A stretch of DNA of 64,000 nucleotides from an uncultured Saprospiraceae bacterium (GTDB taxonomy: Bacteria; Bacteroidota; Bacteroidia; Chitinophagales; Saprospiraceae). Below, piece by piece: positions 16,857-27,028 of this stretch (positions are counted from its first letter, which is position 1; every line of letters begins with the position of its first letter). The DNA is taken from the NCBI GenBank assembly GCA_937941095.1, contig CALDYJ010000013.1:1-64000 (forward strand). The letters are read 5' to 3'. Position numbers and translations under genes: made by a program. The notes beneath the pieces were generated by a model. That model was not told the DNA's origin and did not search any database. It saw only the letters and a list, made by a program, of their open reading frames with translations.

Positions 16857-18376
16857 AAAGCTTTCGTTTTTAAAAATGCATTTCCTAAAAATTCAATCAC
16901 ATCACTTGCAATCAAAGCTTCTTCACCTCTTACATGATTCACTGCAAGATCAGCTGCTAAGCCATGCAAATAAACTCCTAATATACAAGCAGATTTAGGA
17001 TCATATTTTTGTGCTAACAATCCAGTGATTATTCCACTTAATACGTCTCCGCTGCCCGCGGTGGCCAAGCCCGGATTCCCAGTAGAATTAAAATATATTG
17101 TTCCATCCGAACAAAAGATCGCAGTATGCGCTCTTTTTAAAACAATGTAAATCTTTTTAAGCTTTGCCAACTTAGATAAAGCTTCTAGTTGATCATAATC
17201 ATTTTCTGCTTTTCCAAATAAGCGTTCACACTCTCTAGGGTGAGGAGTAATTATTGTATGCGCTGGAATTTTATCCCAAATTTCTTCGTGATTTGCAAGT
17301 ATGTTTAAGGCATCAGCATCTAATAAAAGTGGAACGTTTTTTTCATGATTATTTAACTTACCGAGCACTTGTTTCAATCCTGCGACACTTAAACTTTCTT
17401 GGCCGAGTCCACAACCAATTCCGACAGCAGAATAGTTGTTTAGGTTTGGTGCCGTAGTAAAGTGATATTCGTGCTGATCTACACTTACTATAGCTTCTGG
17501 TAAAGCGGTCTGAATGATCTGATAGGCAATTCTGGGTACATGAATACTGACCAAACCAGTTCCAGCTCGAAGGCAAGATCTACCGGCTAGTAAGGCTGCT
17601 CCAACCATTCCGTATTTAGACATGATCAATAAAGCATGTCCATAGCTGCCTTTGTGGCTAAACTTTTTTCTTTTTTTTAGTAAACTGGCAGCCAAATTTT
17701 GATCAATGTAAAAATGATTGCAATCCATCGATTGAATAGCTTCCTTGTCCAATCCTATCGAACGCATTTCCCAGCCTCCGACAACATCGGCATAGGATGG
17801 TAGCAAAAAGGGGAGCTTGGGAAATTCAAAAGATAGTGTTCGATCGGCTCTAACCATAACATCATTCAAATTTGCTTTTTCATATAACCCAGATGGTAAA
17901 TCTACGGCAATGATTTCAGCCTTACTTTTATTAAGAAACTTTATTAGAGAAGCCCAGTAGCCGGTAATTTCTCGATTGATGCCACTACCAAATAAGGCAT
18001 CAATTAATAGATCATCTTTTCCAACATTAGGTATTGGATCATTTTCTTCCAAGCTTTGAAACTTATCCGAATCTTTGAATGGCAATGCTTGAAGATTTTC
18101 TGCATTATCAATACTGTTTTTACCAATTTCACAATAATAAACTTTGACCGGATAAAAATCGTTGTTGAGCATTCTAGCTATGGCTAAACCATCTCCGCCA
18201 TTATTGCCTGTGCCACAGAAAACATGTATAATTCTATTTTTATTAGGGTACTTGGATTTAAACCAGTTTACAAAAACGGAAGAAGCATGTTCCATGAGAT
18301 CTATGGAAGCAGAATAATTTTTATTAATGGTGATTTTATCTAAGGCACGTACTTGAGCTGCAGAAGGTAACTTCAT
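16853..18376 (-). CDS. nnr: Bifunctional NAD(P)HX epimerase/dehydratase
   Basis: Repairs hydrated NADH and NADPH. The N-terminal YjeF-like domain (about 1-215) epimerises NAD(P)HX and holds the nucleotide loop CGTGNNGGDGLAIARML. The C-terminal ribokinase-fold domain (about 230-505) dehydrates the S form with ADP or ATP and carries HKGSYGHALLI, RAGTGLVS and GNPGLATAGSGDVLSG. Both halves look intact. I start at ATG 18376; a GTG three codons upstream is possible. It overlaps the downstream sirtuin by 4 bp, which links NAD(P)H repair with an NAD-consuming enzyme. Confidence 0.93.
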   Translation of the reverse strand: MKLPSAAQVRALDKITINKNYSASIDLMEHASSVFVNWFKSKYPNKNRIIHVFCGTGNNGGDGLAIARMLNNDFYPVKVYYCEIGKNSIDNAENLQALPFKDSDKFQSLEENDPIPNVGKDDLLIDALFGSGINREITGYWASLIKFLNKSKAEIIAVDLPSGLYEKANLNDVMVRADRTLSFEFPKLPFLLPSYADVVGGWEMRSIGLDKEAIQSMDCNHFYIDQNLAASLLKKRKKFSHKGSYGHALLIMSKYGMVGAALLAGRSCLRAGTGLVSIHVPRIAYQIIQTALPEAIVSVDQHEYHFTTAPNLNNYSAVGIGCGLGQESLSVAGLKQVLGKLNNHEKNVPLLLDADALNILANHEEIWDKIPAHTIITPHPRECERLFGKAENDYDQLEALSKLAKLKKIYIVLKRAHTAIFCSDGTIYFNSTGNPGLATAGSGDVLSGIITGLLAQKYDPKSACILGVYLHGLAADLAVNHVRGEEALIASDVIEFLGNAFLKTKAL

Positions 18377-18468
18377 AAGGAACACGTTTTCAATTACACT
18401 AAAGGTAAAAAATGTAACTAAGTAGATTGTTCTTTTTAATCTATATTTGCCGATCAGATCAAATTAAA

Positions 18469-19626
18469 ATGAGAAATATTTTATTACTATTTTTTATGAT
18501 GCTTGCAAAGGCAGTTTTTTCACAAACTCTTGCCTTTTATGTTGCCCCAGTGCTTACAGATGTGAATTATGACATTTTTCAGGATGATCACTTAGTTGTC
18601 AGAAATACTGAATTTAACAATGATAAATTATTTTTATTTATAGGAGGAACTGGGACTTCTACACAAAATTATCTTACCATATCAAGTTATGCGGGTTCAC
18701 TTGGTTTTGATGTTGTTGGTATTTCTTACCCCAATGATGTCCCAGCTGCAAGTTTGTCTAACAGTTTTGATGTTCTCGCTTTTGACAAGTTTCGTGAAGA
18801 GTTGTGTTATGGGACAGATGTTAGTCCAGCTGTTGCTATTGATTCACTTAATGCAATTAATAAAAGAACAGCCAATTTGATTTTATACTTGCATGAAACT
18901 TATCCCGATCAAAATTGGGATCAATACTTGACTGAAGAAGACGAACTAAATTGGTCTAAGATAATTGTAGGAGGGCATTCTCAAGGGGCAGGACATGCCG
19001 CTTATTTTGCAAAATTTGAAGAGGTAGAGCGAACTTTAATGTTTTCGGGTCCAAATGATTATAGCGATCGATACCTTGCTCCAGCAAATTGGTTAAAAGC
19101 TCCAGGGCTCACATCTATGAACCGGCATTTTGCTTATTTAAGCTTGTTTGATGAAGTCATTCCTTTTGAAAAGCAACTAAGTAACATGGAAGGATTAGGT
19201 TTGTATCCATTGTATGATACTACCCATGTTGATGTTACCAAGGTTCCATTTAGTAGTTCACGTGCTTTGTATACCACGCAAGATCCTGGTTTGCTGCTTA
19301 ATCACAGTACCACCGTAAAATTTAGCATACTAAACAGATTAGTATGGGAATATATGCTCACTGAAAACATCACTACTTCGCTCAATGAACTAGCAGAACC
19401 AAACGAATTAAAGCTCTACCCAAATCCAAGCAGCACAAGCATGACTGTAATGAGCGAAAATGTATTACACAGTAAGCATTACACCATCAAAAATTTAGAA
19501 GGACAAACTATTAGACAAGGCAATGTTCAAAATGAAAAGTCTTTTAGCATTGATGTTTCCAACTTACAAAGAGGGATATACTTTTTAAATTTGGATGCTC
19601 AAATTTACAAGTTTTTAAAGCTTTGA
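18469..19626 (+). CDS. Type IX-secreted alpha/beta hydrolase
   Basis: A secreted hydrolase of 386 residues. Start at ATG 18469 gives a signal peptide (ending AVFSQ); the longer reading from 18427 would add an unlikely leader. A nucleophile elbow GGHSQGAGHA and the upstream FIGGTGTST oxyanion stretch mark an alpha/beta hydrolase resembling BPSS1187-type proteins. The last 75 residues match a type A type IX sorting domain: LKLYPNPSS, then YTIKNLEGQ, then NLQRGIYFLNL and a basic end. It should be exported by Sec and then by the type IX system. A -7-like TATATTTG lies at 18442-18449. The substrate is unknown. Confidence 0.85.
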   Translation: MRNILLLFFMMLAKAVFSQTLAFYVAPVLTDVNYDIFQDDHLVVRNTEFNNDKLFLFIGGTGTSTQNYLTISSYAGSLGFDVVGISYPNDVPAASLSNSFDVLAFDKFREELCYGTDVSPAVAIDSLNAINKRTANLILYLHETYPDQNWDQYLTEEDELNWSKIIVGGHSQGAGHAAYFAKFEEVERTLMFSGPNDYSDRYLAPANWLKAPGLTSMNRHFAYLSLFDEVIPFEKQLSNMEGLGLYPLYDTTHVDVTKVPFSSSRALYTTQDPGLLLNHSTTVKFSILNRLVWEYMLTENITTSLNELAEPNELKLYPNPSSTSMTVMSENVLHSKHYTIKNLEGQTIRQGNVQNEKSFSIDVSNLQRGIYFLNLDAQIYKFLKL

Positions 19627-19767
19627 AGTGGGCTTAACTTTTTAACAAATCCAATACTGACAAATTAAACTTTATTACATTTACTGGACAAAATTCAAAA
19701 CAATTAAAGAATATTAGTGTTTTGTTAAATTGTCTTTAAGAAAATAAACATTAACCTAAGGTATATA

Positions 19768-20907
19768 ATGTCAGAAAAACATCCGCGGTTGAGACAGCGC
19801 ATCATTTCATCAATATTGGGAATATTGCTTGTAGCAGGAGGCTTTTATTATTCAGGGGTACTCAAGAACAGTAAGAAACAACCCAAACAGAAATATGAAG
19901 AAAAAGTAACGAATGTAATTTATGCACCTGTAGAGCTTAAGAATTCATCTGTAAGCATTCAAACTAATGGAACACTGAGCGCTAAAAATAAGATTGATGT
20001 AGTAAGTAGGATTCAAGGTGTTTTTAAAGGTGGTGATAAAGCTTTTCGAGCAGGGGTATATTTTAATGAGGGAGATGTCTTAGTCTCCATTGATAATACT
20101 GAATATTTAGCTCAATTAAGAGCCTCACGTGCACAACTCTTGCAGAGCATAACTTCGATTCTAGGAGATTTAAAATTTGATTATGCGGATGCTTTTGACA
20201 AATGGAATAATTATGTACAAGCTTTTGATGTGGACCGTCTCTTAAAAGAATTGCCGGCAACAAGTTCTGAAAGAGAAAAGGCATTCATAAACGGTAAAAA
20301 CATTGTCACTCAATATTACAACATTAAAGCTCAAGAAGTGCAAGCTTCTTATTATCAAATCCGTGCTCCTTATGGTGGAATTTTAAGAGATAACTTAGTT
20401 GACAAAGGAGCTATGATTAATGGGGGCCAAAAATTGGGAACTTTTATTGATCCTTCCGTTTATGAACTTGAAGTGAAAATTAATCCTTCAGAACTTAAGT
20501 TGATTTCTGTTGGTAAAAAAGTTACGCTTAGCAATGGTGACCAAAGCCAAAAATGGAAAGCAAAAGTAACAAGAATCAATAGGGTGATTGATCCTCAATC
20601 ACAATCTGCTGTAGCAATTGTTGAAGTCAAAGGGAATGACTTGAGAGAGGGGATGTTTTTACAAGCTGAAATTTCTACAGTGAACTTAAAAGATGTTGCG
20701 GAGATTGAAAGAAATCTTTTAATTAATGAAAAATTTGTATACCTCGTAACTGATAGTGTTTTACAAAAGAAAGAAGTAAAGTTGATGCATGTAGCAGATA
20801 AAACTGTTTTTGTTTCTGGTATTCCATCAGGAGCTATGCTCGTGCAAAAATCAGTAGCAGGAGCATATGATGGCATGAAGGTCAATCCTATAAATTTAAG
20901 CGAATAA
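19768..20907 (+). CDS. RND efflux periplasmic adaptor (HlyD/AcrA family)
   Basis: The membrane-fusion subunit linking an RND pump to a TolC channel. One N-terminal membrane segment (about 13-28) is followed by lipoyl halves around the hairpin (NKIDVVSRIQGVF and IRAPYGGILRDNLVDKGAMI). A short coiled hairpin lies between them, and a beta-barrel follows (YELEVKINPSELKLI). It is the first gene of the efflux operon, 5 bp before the pump gene. No regulator gene adjoins. The 141-bp upstream region shows no clear operator by eye. Confidence 0.9.
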   Translation: MSEKHPRLRQRIISSILGILLVAGGFYYSGVLKNSKKQPKQKYEEKVTNVIYAPVELKNSSVSIQTNGTLSAKNKIDVVSRIQGVFKGGDKAFRAGVYFNEGDVLVSIDNTEYLAQLRASRAQLLQSITSILGDLKFDYADAFDKWNNYVQAFDVDRLLKELPATSSEREKAFINGKNIVTQYYNIKAQEVQASYYQIRAPYGGILRDNLVDKGAMINGGQKLGTFIDPSVYELEVKINPSELKLISVGKKVTLSNGDQSQKWKAKVTRINRVIDPQSQSAVAIVEVKGNDLREGMFLQAEISTVNLKDVAEIERNLLINEKFVYLVTDSVLQKKEVKLMHVADKTVFVSGIPSGAMLVQKSVAGAYDGMKVNPINLSE

Positions 20908-20912
20908 ATAAC

Positions 20913-23900
20913 ATGAAAAAATTTATCGCTTTTTTTATAAAATATCCTGTTGCAACGAATGTCTTGATTCTAGCATTTTTTGTTTTTGGCTACTTAGGAC
21001 TAGGTAATATGAAGTCCTCTTTTTTTCCATTGGTACCATCTCAAATCATCAACATTCAAATAACTTATTTTGGTGCTGCACCAAATGAGATTGAAGAAGG
21101 CGTCGTCTTAAAGATAGAAGACAACCTCAAAGGTTTGGTTGGTATTGATAGAGTTACTTCTGTTTCTTCAGAAAATGCAGCGACCATTTCTGTTGAAATC
21201 CTAAAAGGTTTTGACATAGATGTTGTCTTAGCAGATGTAAAAAATGCAGTTGATCGTATTCCAAATTTTCCAAGTGCAATGGAACCGCCGGTTGTTTCAA
21301 AAGTTGAAAACATACAGCAGGCCATAAGTTTTACCTTAAGTGGTAAGGACATGGATTTGAAAACATTGAAAAAAATTGCACGTGGCGTTGAAGATGAAAT
21401 AAGGGGTTTGCCTGGCATCTCTCAAATTGAACTAAGTGGTTTTCCTAATGAAGAAATTGAAATTGCAGTAAAGGATCAGCAGTTAAAAGCATATAACCTC
21501 ACTTTCAATCAAGTAGCATCGGCTGTCTCACAAACCAACTTACTCTCGACTGGAGGGTCTATAAAAACAGAACAAGAAGAATTCCTAATTCGGGCAAATA
21601 ATAAATTTTATAATGCAATAAATTTCGAAAACATTGTCTTAAGGGCAGATGAAACTGGGAACATCATTTATTTAAAAGATGTGGCTAGCATTAAGGATAA
21701 GTTTGAAGAGAACCCTAATCGACTTTACTTTAATGGGGATCCTGCAATCTCTTTTAATGTATCAGCTACAAACAATGAAGACTTGATTGCTAATGCAGAT
21801 AGTGCAAGTGAATACATGGAAAAATTTAACGCTACTAGTGCAAATGCTAAATTAAACGTCAGCAGAGATTCTTCCATTACCTTAAAACAAAGAACAGAGC
21901 TTTTAAGAGAAAATGGTTTGATTGGAATCATATTAGTACTGTTGCTGCTTTCTATCTTCTTAAAACCGACCTTAGCTTTATGGGTTGCTTTTGGATTGCC
22001 AATTTCATTTTTAGGCATGTTTATTTTTGCTCCTTATTTTGGAGTGACCATTAATGTTCTGTCTTTATTCGCTATGATCATTGTCATAGGTATACTCGTA
22101 GATGATGGAATTGTAATAGCAGAAAACATTTACAATGAATATGAAAAAGGAAAATCTCCCATTCGAGCAGCCATCGATGGCACCATGGATGTTTTGCCTG
22201 CGATTATATCTGCTATTTTAACTACAGTCATCGCTTTTTCAACTTTCTTTTTTCTCGATAGTAGAGTAGGAGACTTTTTTAGTGAGGTTGCTTCTGTTGT
22301 TGTATTAACGCTTAGTATTTCATTGGTGGAGGCATTACTGATTTTACCAGCTCACTTAGCCCATTCTAATGCTTTGAAAAAAGGAGGTAGTAGTTTCGCC
22401 ATAAATAGATATGGTGATCGCTTTCTAAAATGGATACGTGATAAATTGTATGCACCCTCATTTAGATTTATCATAAACAATAGAATTTTTGGTTTTGCCA
22501 TACCTATTGCACTTTTTATGATAACCATTGGTGCTATGCAAGGAGGAGTGATTAGGTTTACATTTTTTCCATCAATAGCAAGTGATGTCATACAGGTTAA
22601 TTTGAAAATGCCTCAAGGAACCAACGAGCAGATAACCAATGACATCATTAAATCCATAGAGGATGATGTTTGGAAATCAAGCGAAGCTTTGAAAGAAAAA
22701 CAAAGGGGTAATTTAGAAGTCGTAAAAAATACCTTACGTAGAATAGGGCCAGGTTCTAGCAATGCTAGCATCATTATAAATTTGCTTCCTGGAGAACAAA
22801 GAGATTTATCTGCCAATGAAGTCTCTAACAATATTAGAGAACGCGTAGGATTTGTAGCGGGGGTTGAGCAATTAACTTTTGGAGCAAATACTAACTTTGG
22901 TGGAAGACCAATTGCTATCTCACTTACAGGTAGTAACATTGCTGAATTGAAGGCAGCAAAAAAAGAACTGAAAGATAAACTCTCTACTCTGACCCAGTTG
23001 AAAGACATTAGTGACAATGATCCCTTAGGAATCAAAGAAGTGAAACTCAAATTAAAGCCTAATGCTTATATGTTGGGTTTTACCTTGGAAGGCTTAATCT
23101 CTCAAGTTCGTTCAGGTTTTTTTGGAAGACAAGCTCAGAGGTTTCAAAGAGGTAGAGATGAAATAAGAGTTTACGTTCGCTATGAAAGTGAAGGTAGAAA
23201 CAGTATAAATGATCTGAATGACATGGAGGTCTTAGCACCAAATGGTGCTAGAGTTCCCATCAGCGAAATTGTAGATTTTGAAATTGAAAGAGGAGAAGTA
23301 GCTATTAATCATCTCGATGGAAGACGTGAAATAGAAGTATCTGCAGACTTAGTAAATAATAAAGATAGTGCACCTGCGATTTTGGATAATTTGAAAGCAG
23401 AGTTTATGCCTACACTCTTGACAAAGTACCCGAGTGTTTCACCTATGTATGAAGGCCAAAATAGAGAAGCGACAAAGTTTCAGTTGTCTGCTAAAAGAGT
23501 AGCACCTATAATATTAATGCTGATCTATGGAGTAATTGCTTTTACTTTTAGATCTTACGTCCAACCCTTATTAATTTTATTGATGGTGCCTTTTAGTTTG
23601 ATTGGGGTCGCATGGGGCCATGAGATACATAATTTTCCAATTAATATCTTATCGTTTTTAGGGATAATAGCATTGATTGGTATAATGGTCAACGATGGTT
23701 TGGTGTTGATTGTGAAATACAATTCATTCATCAAAGATGGATACTCTTTTCAAAAAGCTATTTATACAGCAGGACTGTCTAGGTTTAGAGCTATTTTTCT
23801 AACTTCCTTAACCACAATAGCTGGACTCGCACCTTTAATTTTTGAAACTAGTTTTCAAGCTCAATTTTTAATTCCTATGGCTATCTCAATTGCCTATGGA

Positions 23901-24071
23901 ATTGGTATCGCCACCTTCTTAACTTTGTATGTCTTGCCTTTAATGCTTTATTTAAGCAATGACATCAAATACTTATGGTCTTGGTTTTATAATGGAAAAC
24001 GACCACAGCGTCATGAATTAGAAGGAGCCTATCAAGAGAAAGAAAATTTAAAAGATTTTGATTATGAATAG
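20913..24071 (+). CDS. RND-family efflux transporter permease
   Basis: A 1052-residue inner-membrane proton antiporter of the AcrB/MdtB type, with two repeats of six membrane segments and large periplasmic loops. TM1 is near residues 10-30. The proton-relay Asp pair in TM4 is present (GILVDDGIVIAEN), and the matching second-half segment reads GIMVNDGLVLIVKYN. LSIFLKPTLALWVAFGLPIS marks the central helices. Its place between adaptor and TolC genes points to a full tripartite pump for drugs, detergents or lipids; metal-type RND pumps have other TM4 motifs. The substrate is unknown. Confidence 0.92.
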   Translation: MKKFIAFFIKYPVATNVLILAFFVFGYLGLGNMKSSFFPLVPSQIINIQITYFGAAPNEIEEGVVLKIEDNLKGLVGIDRVTSVSSENAATISVEILKGFDIDVVLADVKNAVDRIPNFPSAMEPPVVSKVENIQQAISFTLSGKDMDLKTLKKIARGVEDEIRGLPGISQIELSGFPNEEIEIAVKDQQLKAYNLTFNQVASAVSQTNLLSTGGSIKTEQEEFLIRANNKFYNAINFENIVLRADETGNIIYLKDVASIKDKFEENPNRLYFNGDPAISFNVSATNNEDLIANADSASEYMEKFNATSANAKLNVSRDSSITLKQRTELLRENGLIGIILVLLLLSIFLKPTLALWVAFGLPISFLGMFIFAPYFGVTINVLSLFAMIIVIGILVDDGIVIAENIYNEYEKGKSPIRAAIDGTMDVLPAIISAILTTVIAFSTFFFLDSRVGDFFSEVASVVVLTLSISLVEALLILPAHLAHSNALKKGGSSFAINRYGDRFLKWIRDKLYAPSFRFIINNRIFGFAIPIALFMITIGAMQGGVIRFTFFPSIASDVIQVNLKMPQGTNEQITNDIIKSIEDDVWKSSEALKEKQRGNLEVVKNTLRRIGPGSSNASIIINLLPGEQRDLSANEVSNNIRERVGFVAGVEQLTFGANTNFGGRPIAISLTGSNIAELKAAKKELKDKLSTLTQLKDISDNDPLGIKEVKLKLKPNAYMLGFTLEGLISQVRSGFFGRQAQRFQRGRDEIRVYVRYESEGRNSINDLNDMEVLAPNGARVPISEIVDFEIERGEVAINHLDGRREIEVSADLVNNKDSAPAILDNLKAEFMPTLLTKYPSVSPMYEGQNREATKFQLSAKRVAPIILMLIYGVIAFTFRSYVQPLLILLMVPFSLIGVAWGHEIHNFPINILSFLGIIALIGIMVNDGLVLIVKYNSFIKDGYSFQKAIYTAGLSRFRAIFLTSLTTIAGLAPLIFETSFQAQFLIPMAISIAYGIGIATFLTLYVLPLMLYLSNDIKYLWSWFYNGKRPQRHELEGAYQEKENLKDFDYE

Positions 24072-25371
24072 GGTATACGCCGTTCTTCTTTGTCTTTTTT
24101 TCAGCCAGCTCACTTTAAGCAGTTATGCTCAAACAATCCTTGGTATTGAAGAAGTGCTTGCTGAAGTAAAAGAAAATAATTATGACTTAAAAGCAGCTAG
24201 TCAAAATGTAGCATCAGCAAAAGCTATGACATCAAAGTACAACAGAGGTTATATGCCTACTTTGGGGCTTAATGCTGGCATAGCTTATAATTTGAATGGA
24301 ATAAAATCTGTCTTTAATTTTAATTTTCCAGACTTAGACATTCAAAACATTCAAGCATACAATGGTAACATTGGCATTGCTTCTACTTATCTTTTATACG
24401 ATGGTGGGCAACGTAAACTTAGAAACGAAAAGAATCTAACAAACCTTGATTATACTCAACTGCAATTAGAAAACATCAATCAGTTGTTAGGTTTTAATGC
24501 TTCTCAGATTTATTATAGCATTGCTCAAACAATGTTGAATGTGGATTTGCTAAAAGAAGCATTATCTATTTCTAAAGAAAGGAGTAACAGAGCAAAAACA
24601 TTCTATCAATACGGTAAAGTAAATAGAGTGGATGTAAGTAACGCGAAGGTGGACGTAGTCAGGGATAGTTTGAATCTCATCACGCTAGACAATGATATTG
24701 AAAATTTAAAATGGCAGCTCAATCAATTAACACTCCGTAAGGATCTTGATTATACAGTAGATACCACATTCGCTCTAGCTTATCAAAATGCTGATCTCAC
24801 AGATTTGGAGTCAAAAATGTTGGAGGCTAATAAAGAATTAATTGTTCTTAGGAAAGATATGGAACTCTTAGATTTTGATCTAGCCTTAACTAATAAGCTT
24901 AACTCACCACAGCTTACTGCAAATGGAGCTTACAATTTAAATTATCAAAAAAACTCCTCTAAATCACAAATTGATCTAAATAGAACCAACGGTTTAAACC
25001 TTGGACTAAGTGCTAATTGGAATTTATTAGATGGGGGCCAACGTAAGTTGCAAGAACAATTAGTCAACATTAATCAACATACTGCATTGATTGCTTTACG
25101 CAATAAAGAAAATGAATTGCTCATGCAGATGAAGAGATTATGGAACTCCTATCAGAATAATTTATTAACCATGCGCATTGAAGAGCAAAACATTCAAACC
25201 AATAAAGAAAACTTTGAATTAGTAAAGGCGCTGTATGAAAACGGTCAACAAACTTCTATAGAATTTAGACAAGCCCAACTCAACCTGTTGAATGCACAAT
25301 CACAATACTATAATGTGAGAACTTCTGCGAAACTTCAAGAAATTGAATTTGATTATTTAATTGGAAAGTAA
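24064..25371 (+). CDS. TolC-family outer-membrane efflux channel
   Basis: The outer-membrane channel of the RND system. A signal peptide ending SSYAQ is followed by two repeats of the TolC helix-strand pattern. Each repeat contains a LYDGGQRKLRNE / LLDGGQRKLQEQ element about 215 residues apart, showing the internal duplication of the family. ATG 24064 lies inside the end of the pump gene (8-bp overlap), indicating coupled translation. The gene ends the operon. The following 257 bp (25372-25628) hold only AT-rich sequence and a 7-bp inverted repeat (25593-25599 with 25607-25613). Confidence 0.9.
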   Translation: MNRVYAVLLCLFFSQLTLSSYAQTILGIEEVLAEVKENNYDLKAASQNVASAKAMTSKYNRGYMPTLGLNAGIAYNLNGIKSVFNFNFPDLDIQNIQAYNGNIGIASTYLLYDGGQRKLRNEKNLTNLDYTQLQLENINQLLGFNASQIYYSIAQTMLNVDLLKEALSISKERSNRAKTFYQYGKVNRVDVSNAKVDVVRDSLNLITLDNDIENLKWQLNQLTLRKDLDYTVDTTFALAYQNADLTDLESKMLEANKELIVLRKDMELLDFDLALTNKLNSPQLTANGAYNLNYQKNSSKSQIDLNRTNGLNLGLSANWNLLDGGQRKLQEQLVNINQHTALIALRNKENELLMQMKRLWNSYQNNLLTMRIEEQNIQTNKENFELVKALYENGQQTSIEFRQAQLNLLNAQSQYYNVRTSAKLQEIEFDYLIGK

Positions 25372-25628
25372 ATTGAGGCAAGGGGAAGCTCCATCAATCA
25401 GTATTTATATTATGGGGAATAAAATTTGCCCTATTTAATTGCTTATCTGTTTATTCAGTCATAAAAAAAATTGATACCTTCTAAATACATAAACGAATAA
25501 ACAAATTTGAGACATAAATTTTAGCAATATTTTTTTAATTTAATCATAGTCGCTTTAAATAGATAAATACCTAGAATTATTCTGAATCTTGTCTTTTTAC
25601 AAATCATAAAAAGCCTTACCTTGTCAAT

Positions 25629-25985
25629 ATGAATATTGAATTTTTTCGAGATTATTGTATTTCAAAAAAAGGAGTAACAGAAGAATTTCCTTTTGGAGAA
25701 GATACTTTGGTTTTTAAAGTAATGGGAAAAATGTTTGCTGCCACCAACATTACAAAAGAGGTTTTTAGGGTAAATTTGAAATGTGACCCAGAAAGATCCA
25801 TTCAATTACGTGAAGAATACGAAGACATTATTCCAGGCTTTCACATGAATAAAAAGCATTGGAATACTATCTACCTTGAAAGAGACCTGCCAAGTAAATT
25901 AAAAACTGAATTAATTGATCACTCTTACGATTTAGTCGTAGCTAGTTTGCGTAAAGCAGATAAAGAAAGCCTAAAGAATCTGTAA
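25629..25985 (+). CDS. MmcQ/YjbR family protein
   Basis: A 118-residue cytoplasmic protein of the YjbR (MmcQ) family, with a CyaY-like fold and proposed DNA binding. Signatures are the opening YCISKKGVTEEFPFGEDTLVFKVMGK, split here as CISKKGVTEEFPFG and LVFKVMGKMFA, the middle VNLKCDPERS and the end HMNKKHWNTIYLE. Length is normal. Its stop overlaps the start of the FAD oxidoreductase by one base (TAATG), so they are translated together. The cellular role of the family is unclear. Confidence 0.9.
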   Translation: MNIEFFRDYCISKKGVTEEFPFGEDTLVFKVMGKMFAATNITKEVFRVNLKCDPERSIQLREEYEDIIPGFHMNKKHWNTIYLERDLPSKLKTELIDHSYDLVVASLRKADKESLKNL

Positions 25986-27028
25986 TGGTCGATTTTCTAA
26001 TCATTGGCCAAGGTTTAGCTGGAACGAGTTTGTCTTTGCAATTGATCGCAAAAAATAAAAGTGTTTTGGTGCTAGATGAAGAAAAACCATCTACTTCATC
26101 AATGATAGCAGCTGGAATTATGAATCCAGTAACAGGCAGGAGGTTTGTAAAATCTTGGCGATACAATGAAGTATTTGACTTCGCTGAAAAGTATTACCAG
26201 CAATGGGAAAAGGATTTTGGAAAAAAGATATTTAAACCAAGTAAAATTTCAAGAGCACTTTTTAGTCATGAAGAGCATCATGACTTTTTAGCTAAAACAA
26301 ATCAGAAAGAATACGCTCCATTTTTAAGTGAGCTTCAATCAATTGATTTTGAACAGCATTTTAAGCCTGCTACTGCTTGGATTCAAGTAAAAGGAGCTAG
26401 GCTAAAAATAAAAGCTTACCTAGATCATTCGAGAAAGTTCCTTAAGCGAAAAAATGCCTATCAAAGAGACAGTTTCGACCATAACTTAATTAAACGGACT
26501 GATGATTTTTGGGAGTATAAAACCATTAAAGCAAAAAAGATTATTTTTTGTGAGGGGGCTAAAATTGTTAAAAACCCATTTTTTAAAATGCTTCCTTTTG
26601 TACCGGCAAAAGGAGAAGTTTTAATCATAAAGGTACCTGGTTTAACATCTAATCAAATCTACAAGCATAAATGTTTTTTAGTACCATTTGGACATGACCA
26701 TACCTTTTGGGTTGGTTCCACTTATGAATGGGATTTTAAAGATGCTGAACCAAGTGAAAAAAAGAAAGAAGAGCTTTTAAAAAAATTAAAACAAAGTTTA
26801 AAAATTGATTTTGAAGTTTTAGATCATTATGCTGCAATACGACCGGCTGGGAAAGACAGAAGACCATATATTGGTGAACATTTCGAACATGAAGGTCTAT
26901 ACCTTTTTAATGCACTTGGAACAAAAGGAGCTTCTTTGTCACCATATTGGGCAGATCATTTGGTAAGCCACTTGATAAGTAAGACTGACTTAGATGAAGA
27001 AGTAGATATTAATAGATTGCTAAGCTAA
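25985..27028 (+). CDS. FAD-dependent oxidoreductase (DAO family)
   Basis: A 347-residue flavoprotein of the D-amino-acid-oxidase fold. The dinucleotide-binding motif is FLIIGQGLAGTSLSLQL at the N-terminus, followed by an acidic VLVLDEEKP strand end that would hold the ribose. IAAGIMNPVTGRRF is typical of DAO-like enzymes, and the C-terminal AAIRPAGKDRRPYIG and NALGTKGASLSP lines bind the flavin. Members often oxidise an amine or amino acid, but the substrate is not evident. Start by TAATG coupling with the YjbR gene. It overlaps the convergent GNAT gene by 9 bp. Confidence 0.88.
   Translation: MVDFLIIGQGLAGTSLSLQLIAKNKSVLVLDEEKPSTSSMIAAGIMNPVTGRRFVKSWRYNEVFDFAEKYYQQWEKDFGKKIFKPSKISRALFSHEEHHDFLAKTNQKEYAPFLSELQSIDFEQHFKPATAWIQVKGARLKIKAYLDHSRKFLKRKNAYQRDSFDHNLIKRTDDFWEYKTIKAKKIIFCEGAKIVKNPFFKMLPFVPAKGEVLIIKVPGLTSNQIYKHKCFLVPFGHDHTFWVGSTYEWDFKDAEPSEKKKEELLKKLKQSLKIDFEVLDHYAAIRPAGKDRRPYIGEHFEHEGLYLFNALGTKGASLSPYWADHLVSHLISKTDLDEEVDINRLLS

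Noticed and set aside
21065-23050. Long minus-strand open frames inside the RND pump gene (21065-21418 and 22613-23050)
   Set aside because: They lie antisense to an intact pump gene with clear motifs, and their composition is that of a reverse frame.
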